Positions 6,890-13,269 of a stretch of DNA of 13,269 nucleotides are shown here, piece by piece. Position numbers and translations under genes: made by a program. Source of the DNA: Bifidobacterium sp. (GTDB lineage Bacteria > Actinomycetota > Actinomycetes > Actinomycetales > Bifidobacteriaceae); assembly GCA_022739095.1 (NCBI GenBank), contig JAIJEI010000040.1:1-13269 (forward strand). The letters run 5' to 3'. The notes below the pieces were generated by a model, which worked only from the letters and a program-made list of their open reading frames with translations, was not told the DNA's origin and searched no databases. Position 1 is the first letter of the stretch. Every line of letters begins with the position of its first letter.

Positions 6890-6946
6890 TTCCTCCCAAC
6901 CTCCCTCTGACGAGGGAGGTGTTTCGGCGCAGCTGAGACGGAGGAA
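6890..6946. repeat. Half-copy of the palindromic repeat, between rbfA and truB
   Basis: ACCTCCCTC-TGAC-GAGGGAGGT (6899-6920) is a 9-bp hairpin with the same TGAC loop and the same 14-bp core CCCTCTGACGAGGG as the element at 6259. It is enclosed by a second stem, TTCCTCC (6890-6896) with GGAGGAA (6940-6946). The following sequence (GCAG…GAC…GGAAGAGAC) also aligns with the left half of the larger element, but no matching right half follows. It begins on the base after the rbfA stop codon. Confidence 0.7.
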
Positions 6947-6987
6947 GAGACCATGCCGAAGGCATGCAACACAAGGGAACGCCACAT

Positions 6988-8151
6988 ATGCCTCAAACAA
7001 CCCCCAGCGGCCTGCTCATCATCGACAAGCCGCAAGGCGTGACCAGTTTCGACGCCGTCGCCGCCGTGCGCGGCGCGTTGCACATCAAGAAGGTCGGTCA
7101 CGCCGGCACCCTTGACCCCATGGCCACTGGCACGCTGGTCATCGCCTTCGGCCACGCCACGCGACTGCTCAACGCCATCGTGGCGCATGACAAAACCTAC
7201 GAGGCCACCATACGCCTCGGCCTGCGCACCACTACCGACGATGCCGAAGGTGAGGTGCTTGCCGATGATGAAGCCCGCTCCCGCTGGCAAACGCTGTCAG
7301 CGCAGCTGACTGAGGGTGGCCAGAGCGGCGAACCAACGGCATTACCAACTGCCTCATGGCAAGACCTGCTCACACGTACTATCGCCACCAACTTCACTGA
7401 CGATATCGAACAAGTCCCCAATACGTTCTCCGCCATCAAAATCAACGGCCAGCGCGCCTACGACTTGGCTCGCGAAGGCAAGGACGTGGAACTCAAACCC
7501 CGCCCGGTCACCATAAGCGAATTCACCGTGCTGAATATCCGCAGCGGATTCGTAGCAGGGGAGCGGGCCGCTGAACCATTGCGGGAAGACGCGAACACGG
7601 GAGCGATTCCCGCACTTGATGTTGACGTGCGGGTCAGCTGTTCATCGGGCACCTATATCCGCGCGCTTGCCCGTGACCTCGGCAATGAACTTGGCGTCGG
7701 CGGATACCTGACCCGTTTGCGCCGTACGCGAGTCGGCCGATTCGCGTTGCCGGACGATACCAGCGGACTTATCGCCTCCGAGGCGATGCTTGACACGCGA
7801 ACCCATACCGTCACCGCACATACCGATCAGAAGACGTTCACTAATCGGGAAGGGCAGACCGTCACGCGCAACAAGTGCGTATTGGACACTCCTGAAGGTC
7901 TTGCCGGTGACGAGCGCCGCAACTGGCTGCTTGACCATGCCCTCACCATGGAACAGGCTGCTCGAGGTGCGATGCCGGCGCTTGACATCACACCTGAGGA
8001 AGCCAGCGAATTGCGCTTCGGCCGCCGTATCGAGCGGGCGATCAGCGAGCCCACTGCCGCCATTGTGCCGCAGACGCATGATGTGGCGGCGATTATCGAG
8101 CGTGCCAACGCTCATCAGGCCAAGCCGGTCACCGTATTCCCCCTCGCGTAA
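6988..8151 (+). CDS. truB: tRNA pseudouridine(55) synthase TruB
   Basis: The product is 387 residues from ATG 6988. TruB converts U55 of the tRNA T-arm to pseudouridine. The N-terminal motif SGLLIIDKPQGVTSFDAV (7-24) and the catalytic loop GHAGTLDPMATG, with nucleophile Asp43, are intact. TYEATIRLG follows, then QVPNTFSAIKINGQRAYDLA (142-161) and VSCSSGTYIRALARDLGNEL (216-235), as expected. It is longer than the usual 290-320 residues, with extra segments near 105-133, 190-208 and 270-322 before the C-terminal domain. An in-frame ATG at 6964 would add 8 residues, but its nearest purine-rich tract is too far upstream. AAGGGA at 6973-6978 is 9 bp from ATG 6988, so I prefer the later start. ribF follows after 95 bp. 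Confidence 0.95.
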   Translation: MPQTTPSGLLIIDKPQGVTSFDAVAAVRGALHIKKVGHAGTLDPMATGTLVIAFGHATRLLNAIVAHDKTYEATIRLGLRTTTDDAEGEVLADDEARSRWQTLSAQLTEGGQSGEPTALPTASWQDLLTRTIATNFTDDIEQVPNTFSAIKINGQRAYDLAREGKDVELKPRPVTISEFTVLNIRSGFVAGERAAEPLREDANTGAIPALDVDVRVSCSSGTYIRALARDLGNELGVGGYLTRLRRTRVGRFALPDDTSGLIASEAMLDTRTHTVTAHTDQKTFTNREGQTVTRNKCVLDTPEGLAGDERRNWLLDHALTMEQAARGAMPALDITPEEASELRFGRRIERAISEPTAAIVPQTHDVAAIIERANAHQAKPVTVFPLA

Positions 8152-8204
8152 AGTGGACGCGGTGAAAAGTGCAGCTTGATACAGGCCGCGCGCACAACGC
8201 CCAT

Positions 8205-8231
8205 ATCGCATGAATAACATCGCATGGATAA
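8205..8231 (+). repeat. Short direct repeat ahead of ribF
   Basis: ATCGCATGAATAA (8205-8217) is repeated as ATCGCATGGATAA (8219-8231), 12 of 13 bases identical with a 14-bp period. The second copy runs into the ribF Shine-Dalgarno AAAGGAA (8230-8236). It may be a chance duplication or a replication-slippage product. Confidence 0.5.
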
Positions 8232-8246
8232 AGGAACAGCACACTG

Positions 8247-9371
8247 ATGGATATCACGCACCTGACCCCTGACGCCGAAGGTTCGATTGAATGGCCCTCG
8301 TTCAGTAACGATAAGAAGGCCGTGGTGACATTGGGCGCATTTGATGGCATGCACTTGGGCCATCAGGCGGTGATCAAGCGCGTGGTGGAACTCGCGCACG
8401 AGCATGATGCTTTTTCCGTGGTGATTCTGTTTGACCCGCGTCCCGCATTCGTGCATGGCTGGGCCGCCTCGCACCATGGCGAGGGGCCTGCGGCGCAGAA
8501 CGTGGATGCCGAAGCCTTGACCAGTGTGGATGATCGACTGCACCGCATGGAACAGTTCGGCGTGGACCATGTGCTGGTGGTGCACTACACGCTGGCCTTC
8601 GCAGCCATATCATACATTTTCTTCCTTGGCCGACTCACCGGCAAGCTGGGTATGCGCACGTTGGTCCTTGGGCAGGATGCCGCCATGGGCAAGGGTCGAG
8701 AAGGCGACGTTAAGCATATCGCCAATCTTGCCGCCGCCACCGGCGTTTTCGAGCTTGACGTGGTCGATGACCGTGGCCCGGGCGAAGTGCGCATTCCGCG
8801 TGATTTCAAGCCGGAAGCCCCGAGCGAATGGGGAGAGCCCGTCGATCCGCTGGCCAACGTCACCAAAGCCGAACGCCGCGCATGGAGCAAGAAGAACCAG
8901 GCCAAGGCAATGCGCGCCTGGAGCTCCACCAATGTGCGCTACCTGCTGGCTCATGGCCGAATTCAGGATGCCAACGCGATTCTGGGTGCCCCACACGCTA
9001 TCGAAGGCGAAGTGGTGCACGGTGAGGAGCGTGGCCGCACCATCGGATTCCCCACCGCCAATCTTGGCTCAGACATTGCAGGCTACATTCCGGTCGACGG
9101 CGTCTATGCCGGTTGGCTGGTAGATGGCGAAAACCGTTGGCCCGCCGCCATTTCCATTGGCACCAAACCCACTTTCAGCGAGAAAACAGGACTCAACGAA
9201 CGCGTGGTGGAGGCCTACTGCATCACCGATGAGTGGATTGATCTGTACGACCATAAGGTTCGCGTTGAATTCGTCGGTTTCCTACGCCCGCAGGTCAAGT
9301 TTGATGGTCCCGACCAACTCGTCGACGAACTCAAGCGCAACGTCGAAGCGACCAAGCGTCTTACTGCCTGA
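8247..9371 (+). CDS. ribF: Bifunctional riboflavin kinase/FAD synthetase RibF
   Basis: The product is 374 residues; ATG 8247 has AAAGGAA 10 bp upstream. It phosphorylates riboflavin to FMN and adenylylates FMN to FAD. The N-terminal nucleotidyltransferase domain has VTLGAFDGMHLGHQAVIKR (27-45), carrying the expected HxGH motif, and SSTNVRYLLAHGRIQDANAI (226-245). The C-terminal flavokinase domain has GEVVHGEERGRTIGFPTANL (254-273), PVDGVYAGW, SIGTKPTF and VEAYC with the likely catalytic Glu322. It is about 50 residues longer than usual, mostly from a charged segment around 185-222 linking the mononucleotide fold to the SSTxxR helix. The usual TFDPHP motif reads LFDPRP (61-66). It is the last gene of the plus-strand block, and its stop overlaps the stop of the convergent ATPase by 11 bp. 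Confidence 0.95.
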   Translation: MDITHLTPDAEGSIEWPSFSNDKKAVVTLGAFDGMHLGHQAVIKRVVELAHEHDAFSVVILFDPRPAFVHGWAASHHGEGPAAQNVDAEALTSVDDRLHRMEQFGVDHVLVVHYTLAFAAISYIFFLGRLTGKLGMRTLVLGQDAAMGKGREGDVKHIANLAAATGVFELDVVDDRGPGEVRIPRDFKPEAPSEWGEPVDPLANVTKAERRAWSKKNQAKAMRAWSSTNVRYLLAHGRIQDANAILGAPHAIEGEVVHGEERGRTIGFPTANLGSDIAGYIPVDGVYAGWLVDGENRWPAAISIGTKPTFSEKTGLNERVVEAYCITDEWIDLYDHKVRVEFVGFLRPQVKFDGPDQLVDELKRNVEATKRLTA

Positions 9372-10116
9372 AATGGCTGAAGAACTCTGTGGTTTCGGGA
9401 TTTTGTGATTCGTCCATGACCTCGCGTGGAGTGCCGTTTTCCGCAATGACACCGTGACGGAGCAAGACAATACGGTCCGCGGCATCATGCGCGAAACTCA
9501 TCTCGTGCGTGGCCATGAGAATCGTGGTGCCTTGCTCCTTGAGTTCGGCGACCATGTTCAGTACTTCGCCCACGAGCATCGGATCTAGTGCCGAGGTGAT
9601 TTCGTCCAGCAACAGTAATTCAGGGTCGGTCATCAGAGCGCGGGCAATGGCCACACGTTGCTGTTGACCGCCGGACAGTTGATCCGGATAGGCATTGGCC
9701 TTGGCTCGCATGCCAATGCGGTCCAATAGCTCCAGAGCTCGGGTTTCGGCGCGATCCTTACTTCAATGATGCACTTTGATCGCTGCCAAGGTGACGTTGC
9801 GCATCACCGACATATGCGGAAACAGATTGAACTGCTGAAACACTACGCCGATACGTGCGCGAATTGCATCTTGGTCGGCACGCGGATCAGTGATAGCGGT
9901 GCCATTGAGCCAAATCTGCCCATCATCCACCTGTTCCAACAGGTTAATGCATTTCATCAGCGTGGATTTACCCGAACCGGATGGTCCTAATAATGCGACG
10001 ACCTCATGAGGGGCAATATCGAATGAGATGCCACGAAGCACCTCATTGCCATGGAAGAATTTACGAACGCCGTCCAGAGTGAGTACGGACTGGCTGTTGT
10101 TGACCGTCTTGCTCAT
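9361..10116 (-). pseudogene. Polar amino-acid ABC transporter ATPase interrupted by an in-frame TGA
   Basis: A 251-codon frame from ATG (10116-10114) to TAA (9363-9361) would be the ATP-hydrolysing subunit of a GlnQ/HisP-type importer. Codon 118 is TGA (9765-9763). The first part (117 residues) has Walker A GPSGSGKS (44-51) and the Q-loop FQQFNLFPH. Directly after the stop the same frame continues as SKDRAETRALELLDRIGMRA, then the signature LSGGQQQRVAIARAL, Walker B LLLLDEITSALDP and the switch His in MATHEMS. No bases are lost, so this is a nonsense change, for example CGA to TGA, not a frameshift. The start overlaps the permease stop by ATGA and has GGAGG 6 bp upstream. Neither half alone can form an ATPase. 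A TTG at 9726 could restart the second half. Alternatives are a sequencing error or readthrough. Confidence 0.88.
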
Positions 10117-10979
10117 ACCGTGCCTCCACTTTGCTCGCGTTCCCGCAGTCTATTCGAATACCAGTCGTTCAGCAGGATGAACGGCACACTCATCAGGATA
10201 AATAACACGCTGGCTACCACATACGGAGTGAAATTGTAGCTGCTGGCCACTTCGATCTGTGCGGCACGCACCGCATCCACGGCTCCAAGAACGGAGATAA
10301 GGCCCACATCTTTCTGCATGGCAATGAAATCGTTCATCAGCGCCGGAGCTACCTTGCGCAACGCTTGCGGAATGACGATCATGTGAATGGTCTGACCCGA
10401 GGTAAGACCCAGCGAACGTGCGGCCGCCCGCTGAGACGGATGAACATCTTGGAATCCAGCTCGCAGTACTTCGGCAATATACGCCGAGTACGTCATGATA
10501 ACGGCGATGGTACCAAGCACCGACGCGGGAATACGGCCGAAAATGCCTAATCCAGGAATGCCGAATCCTATGAGGTACAGCACGACAATCATCGGGATGC
10601 CACGCATAACCGTAGTGTAGAACTGAGCAAGCGCACGCAACGGAAACAGGACCGCGGCCTTGCTGGTCCTGATTATGGCCAGCAAAGTACCTAATATGCC
10701 TACGCCGATTACTGCGAAAAACAGCACCTCTACGTTAAGCCACAAGCCCTTGAGCACTTCGGGAAATGATGAGATGAAGTACTCGCTGGAGAAGAAGGAT
10801 TCCTTGACCCGCGCCCATCCGGGGGACATCTTTAGCCCTATGGCGACCAGAACCACCAGCACCACGGTACTGGTGATGCTGATGATGACTGATTGGACAT
10901 CCTGAGTGTGACGATAGCGTCGTCGTTCACGCTCGACTGAGCTGATTGGTATGGGTATGTCGGGGGATTGGGACTTCAT
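10113..10979 (-). CDS. Polar amino-acid ABC transporter permease
   Basis: The product is 288 residues and is the membrane subunit of a polar amino-acid importer (HisMQ/GlnP type). A charged N-terminal tail (about 1-28, with ERERRRYRH) precedes about five hydrophobic segments near 30-50, 82-104, 128-146, 153-168 and 255-272. The cytoplasmic EAA-type loop that docks on the ATPase is clear: YIAEVLRAGFQDVHPSQRAA (167-186), then RSLGLTSGQTIHMIVIPQALR (188-208). RGIPMIVVLYL (126-136) is also typical of the family. The stop overlaps the ATPase start (ATGA, 10113-10116), implying translational coupling. GGTGA at 10984-10988 is the probable ribosome binding site. The gene is separated from the binding-protein gene by an intrinsic terminator. 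The substrate cannot be told from sequence. Confidence 0.93.
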   Translation of the reverse strand: MKSQSPDIPIPISSVERERRRYRHTQDVQSVIISITSTVVLVVLVAIGLKMSPGWARVKESFFSSEYFISSFPEVLKGLWLNVEVLFFAVIGVGILGTLLAIIRTSKAAVLFPLRALAQFYTTVMRGIPMIVVLYLIGFGIPGLGIFGRIPASVLGTIAVIMTYSAYIAEVLRAGFQDVHPSQRAAARSLGLTSGQTIHMIVIPQALRKVAPALMNDFIAMQKDVGLISVLGAVDAVRAAQIEVASSYNFTPYVVASVLFILMSVPFILLNDWYSNRLREREQSGGTV

Positions 10980-10999
10980 CCGTTCACCAGATCTTCCTC

Positions 11000-11044
11000 A
11001 AAAACAGACTTGACGGCCCCCTCGAATATCAGGGCCGTCAAGTC
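11000..11044 (-). terminator. Intrinsic terminator between the binding protein and permease genes
   Basis: On the minus strand a perfect 13-bp stem, GACTTGACGGCCC with GGGCCGTCAAGTC (arms 11032-11044 and 11007-11019), has a 12-nt loop and is followed by TGTTTTT (11000-11006). It lies 16 bp past the binding-protein stop and 20 bp before the permease ATG. Partial termination here would keep binding-protein mRNA in excess over permease and ATPase mRNA. Confidence 0.9.
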
Positions 11045-11060
11045 AAATATAGGCAGGAAA

Positions 11061-11924
11061 TTATTTCAGCGTTGGAATATCAGTAGTGTATGCAGCAAGC
11101 CACTTATCTTGCAGCTGCTTCAAGGTACCATCCTTCTCCAGATCATTCAGAGCGTCACTGACTGTGGCAGTGAGCTTGGAGTCTTCGGGCAGCACGATGC
11201 CCATGCCCTGAGGATCTTCGGAACCAGGAATCTGGCCGACCACCTTGGCGTTCTTGACCTGGTTCGATTCGACGATGTTCACGGCGGTGGGGGTGTCTAC
11301 CACCAGTGCGTCGATTTGGCCGGCATCAAGCGCCTGAACAAGTACCGCATTATCGTTGAACGTCTGAATGTTGGAATTGAGCTTTTCCTTGGCGAAGTCG
11401 TAGCTTGTGGTGCCCACCATGGCACCAACCGTTGCATCCTTGAAATCGGAAGCGGATTTGGCGGATGCGAACTTCGAATCCTTGCGCACTACCACTGCCT
11501 GAGTCGGGTTGTAATAGCTGGGGGAGAAGTCCACTGCCTTTTTGCGTTCGTCGGTGATGGAGAACTGCTGGATATTCAGATCCCAATCTTTGGCGCCTAG
11601 AGCAATGGCCGCGTCGAAGGTGGTACGGGTCCATTTGACGGCATCTTTCTTGAAGCCGAGCTTATCCGCCAGAGCATAGATGATAGCTGACTCGTAGCCT
11701 TTGCCGGATTCAGGCTTGTCATCAAGCACCCATGGCGTGTATGCGGGTTTGCCGGTGGCTACGGTAAGCGTGCCGGGTGTGATGGTCTGCTGCGTGACAT
11801 TGTTCGAGTCGGTTTTGGTTGCGGAACTGCTGGCATTGGTGTTGCCGCATGCGGCGAAGGCGGTGAGGGAGATGGCGCTCAGAGCTACCGCCATGGCACG
11901 TTGCACGGTTTTCATAGTGAACAT
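11061..11924 (-). CDS. Polar amino-acid ABC transporter substrate-binding lipoprotein
   Basis: The product is 287 residues, a family 3 periplasmic-type binding protein anchored to the outside of the membrane as a lipoprotein. The signal peptide runs from a basic start through MAVALSAISLTAFAAC, with lipobox FAAC and Cys26 lipidated. A Ser/Thr/Asn-rich linker (about 27-50) follows, then the binding domain starting LTVATGKPAYTPW. SITDERKKAVDFSPSYY (122-138) is the family hinge/ligand motif; its Arg127 matches the residue that holds the ligand carboxylate. TVGAMVGTTSYDFAKEKL and the ALDAGQIDALVVDTPTA segment complete the second lobe. The start at 11924 is chosen because GAGAGG (11933-11938) lies 8 bp upstream; ATG 11915 is too far from it. 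It is the first gene of the transporter unit. Confidence 0.94.
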   Translation of the reverse strand: MFTMKTVQRAMAVALSAISLTAFAACGNTNASSSATKTDSNNVTQQTITPGTLTVATGKPAYTPWVLDDKPESGKGYESAIIYALADKLGFKKDAVKWTRTTFDAAIALGAKDWDLNIQQFSITDERKKAVDFSPSYYNPTQAVVVRKDSKFASAKSASDFKDATVGAMVGTTSYDFAKEKLNSNIQTFNDNAVLVQALDAGQIDALVVDTPTAVNIVESNQVKNAKVVGQIPGSEDPQGMGIVLPEDSKLTATVSDALNDLEKDGTLKQLQDKWLAAYTTDIPTLK

Positions 11925-12237
11925 TGGTCTTTCCTCTCTTATGATGAACTTGACCTGCTGATCATCATGGTGTTGCTATATCCGCATGGAAATTGCCGGA
12001 ACATGCACTATCCGCAGCTCGTGAATGTGCGGCATAGGCAGTAGTGAATCCCAAGGCGGACGAAACACAATATAATGCGGGTGCCGATGTGACGTGCGAT
12101 GGTGATTATGGGCTTTGGTTAGAGCCTGTTATTAGTTGGTTGGCAGTCCGGTGGCAATGTATTGGCGATTCGTGTCGGTGGTGGCAGCGGTGTCGATTCA
12201 GCCGAGTTGTCCGTATATGTCAGCATCATACAGTGGT
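11925..12237. other. Divergent intergenic region between the transporter and the nucleosidase
   Basis: This 313-bp gap must carry the promoters of the minus-strand transporter and the plus-strand nucleosidase. A perfect TATAAT is at 12071-12076. CCGCA (12012-12016) and TGCGG (12028-12032) form a small inverted repeat 40-60 bp upstream of it, with flanking CACTA/TAGTG also complementary, which may be a binding site. A 65-codon frame from GTG 12044 to TGA 12241 is Trp/Cys/Arg rich and is probably not a gene. Confidence 0.5.
12071..12076 (+). promoter_or_regulatory. Candidate -10 box for the nucleosidase gene
   Basis: The hexamer TATAAT matches the sigma-70-type consensus exactly and faces the nucleosidase gene about 160 bp upstream of its start. 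No good TTGACA-like box lies 16-18 bp further upstream (the sequence there is AATCCC-like), so this is a candidate only. Confidence 0.35.
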
Positions 12238-13005
12238 GTGACCGTGAAAACCATCGTCGTGCAGTGCGCTTTGCCGAAAGAAGCGGAGCGTTTCGTACAG
12301 GTGCTTGAAGACCCCGATCAATCCGACCGGTATGGCATTCATATCGTTTCAGGTGATTATCGGGATATGAGACTGGTAGTGTGCGTTGGAGGCATGGGCA
12401 GAGTAGCCGCTGGTGCCACGGCTCAAATGGCCATTATGGAGTTCCATCCGGATGCCCTGATATTCAGTGGCATCGCCGGCGGATTGAATCCACGACTTGG
12501 CATTGGCGACGTGGTGATAGCGCATCGACTGGAGTATCTGGAAACGAATACATCCATCATTGCTGAATGCGCGCCGTATATGCCGTATTTTCAATCTGAC
12601 CCTGATCTGGTGAAGGTTGCGGAACGTGCATTGCGAAACATGGGATATAGTCGGGTGCCGTCGCTGTCGGAATCCGGCGAGCATACGGGCGGCGCGTCTG
12701 ACGCTCGCGTGCATGATGAACACCGATATGTGTATGGAACCATTGCCACCAGCGACCAGTTCAATACCGATCCGCACGTGTTGAGGCGCATCATGGACGA
12801 TGTGCATGCCGATTGCGAGGAGATGGAAGATGCCGCTGCCGCTCATGTGAGTGCCAGATGTGGGATTCCGTTCTGTGCCGTCAGAGCAATCAGCAATCGT
12901 TGTGGCGAATCATATGCATCGGTATCCGATCACGAGCAGGATTTGCTGGATGCCGCGTGCATCGCGGCCAGCGTATGTTTGCACATGCTGGATATGCTGA
13001 CATGA
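12238..13005 (+). CDS. Nucleoside hydrolase/phosphorylase-superfamily protein (MTA/SAH nucleosidase-like)
   Basis: The product is about 255 residues from GTG 12238 to TGA 13003-13005. It has the purine nucleosidase fold of MTA/SAH nucleosidase, which splits the glycosidic bond of nucleosides such as methylthioadenosine. Visible markers are the N-terminal strand KTIVVQCALPKEAERF, with Glu near the usual catalytic-water position, then VCVGGMGRVAAGATAQ, FSGIAGGLNPRLGIGDVVIA, GTIATSDQF, the ribose-binding EEMEDAAAAH, and RAISN near the end. In classical MTA/SAH nucleosidase the last motif is RAISD, where Asp protonates adenine N7; here the codon (12895-12897) is AAT, Asn. An insertion near 12640-12715 is Gly/Ser/His rich. 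Starts at ATG 12217 or GTG 12244 are also possible; no strong ribosome binding site decides. The Asn makes adenine-nucleoside specificity doubtful. Confidence 0.82.
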   Translation: MTVKTIVVQCALPKEAERFVQVLEDPDQSDRYGIHIVSGDYRDMRLVVCVGGMGRVAAGATAQMAIMEFHPDALIFSGIAGGLNPRLGIGDVVIAHRLEYLETNTSIIAECAPYMPYFQSDPDLVKVAERALRNMGYSRVPSLSESGEHTGGASDARVHDEHRYVYGTIATSDQFNTDPHVLRRIMDDVHADCEEMEDAAAAHVSARCGIPFCAVRAISNRCGESYASVSDHEQDLLDAACIAASVCLHMLDMLT

Positions 13006-13079
13006 CATACCGCGTCATGGCGCGGAGACGGCACAGTGTCGTTCGCGACTGCTGAAGGCGGATGATATGTGAACTGTTG

Positions 13080-13269
13080 CTATCCTTTCCGCACTCCCAA
13101 GGCGTCTAAGGCGTCGAACAATGTGTTGGACTCCACCAGCCGAAGTCCCTCGACATACACCGGCTTACGTAGAGGAGGAATGACCGCCGTCGTAAAGCCA
13201 AGGCGCGCGGCCTCGCGAAGGCGATATTCCATACGCGGTACCGGGCGCACCTGACCGGTCAGGGAAATT
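13080..13269 (-). CDS. radA: DNA repair protein RadA, C-terminal end (partial)
   Basis: The minus strand from the right edge to TAG (13082-13080) encodes the last 62 residues of a protein whose beginning lies outside the window. The sequence ISLTGQVRPVPRMEYRLREA, followed by ARLGFTTAVIPP, is the conserved end of the Lon-protease-like domain of RadA (canonical E-[IV]-S-L-x-G-x-[IV]-R-P-V). RadA is a RecA-related helicase that drives branch migration in recombination. The tail LVESNTLFDALDALGVRKG also fits. It converges on the nucleosidase gene with a 74-bp gap; a 6-bp inverted repeat (CATGAC 13001-13006, GTCATG 13014-13019) there has no T-tract. Confidence 0.88.
   Translation of the reverse strand, partial: ISLTGQVRPVPRMEYRLREAARLGFTTAVIPPLRKPVYVEGLRLVESNTLFDALDALGVRKG

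Noticed and set aside
8210..8272. Leader peptide overlapping the ribF start (ATG 8210, about 20 codons)
   Set aside because: It lacks a ribosome binding site and shows no amino-acid bias; it arises from the direct repeat.
9361..9765. The ATPase C-terminal half as a separate functional gene
   Set aside because: It lacks Walker A and the Q-loop and begins in the same frame straight after the TGA, so it is better explained as the second half of one interrupted gene.
12044..12241. 65-codon frame from GTG 12044 upstream of the nucleosidase
   Set aside because: It is Trp/Cys/Arg-rich, lies across the likely promoter and leader of the nucleosidase and has no ribosome binding site.

Overview
The window looks like a chromosomal segment of a high-GC Gram-positive bacterium, most likely Bifidobacterium. 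This rests on the high GC content with strong GC3 bias in the core genes, the actinobacterial order nusA–infB–rbfA–truB–ribF, an IF2 with a very long Gly/Arg/Gln/Pro-rich N-terminal region, and nearby sugar and polar amino-acid ABC transporter genes. The genus is an inference from remembered sequence character; the species cannot be fixed from the sequence alone.

Layout. (1) 1-407: the last 32 codons of a probable sugar-binding lipoprotein, a strong intrinsic terminator, then a headless remnant of a LacI-family regulator. (2) 408-1014: about 600 bp with no convincing gene, holding a cluster of short GCTGTCCCAC-type repeats and several hairpins. (3) 1015-1875 (minus): a lipoprotein of unknown function, divergent from nusA. 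(4) 1951-9371 (plus): a translation and RNA-maturation block, nusA, infB, rbfA, truB and ribF. rimP and ylxR, the usual actinobacterial companions of nusA/infB, are not in the window. A palindromic repeat of about 116 bp lies between infB and rbfA, and a related half-copy lies between rbfA and truB. (5) 9361-11924 (minus): a polar amino-acid ABC importer, ordered solute-binding protein, terminator, permease, ATPase. The ATPase reading frame is interrupted by a single in-frame TGA. (6) 12238-13005 (plus): a nucleosidase of the MTA/SAH nucleosidase superfamily with Asn where the family normally has a catalytic Asp. (7) 13080-13269 (minus): the C-terminal end of RadA.

How the genes work together: NusA, IF2, RbfA, TruB and RibF are the standard transcription-antitermination, translation-initiation, 30S-maturation, tRNA-modification and flavin-cofactor genes that travel together in bacteria. 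The transporter locus is an independent convergent unit; its ATPase stop overlaps the ribF stop by 11 bp.

I found no defence system, CRISPR array, prophage, transposase or biosynthetic cluster. The most interesting signals are the nonsense codon in the ATPase, the palindromic elements around rbfA, the alternative hairpins spanning the infB start, the loss of rimP/ylxR from the locus, and active-site or G-motif substitutions in the nucleosidase and IF2.
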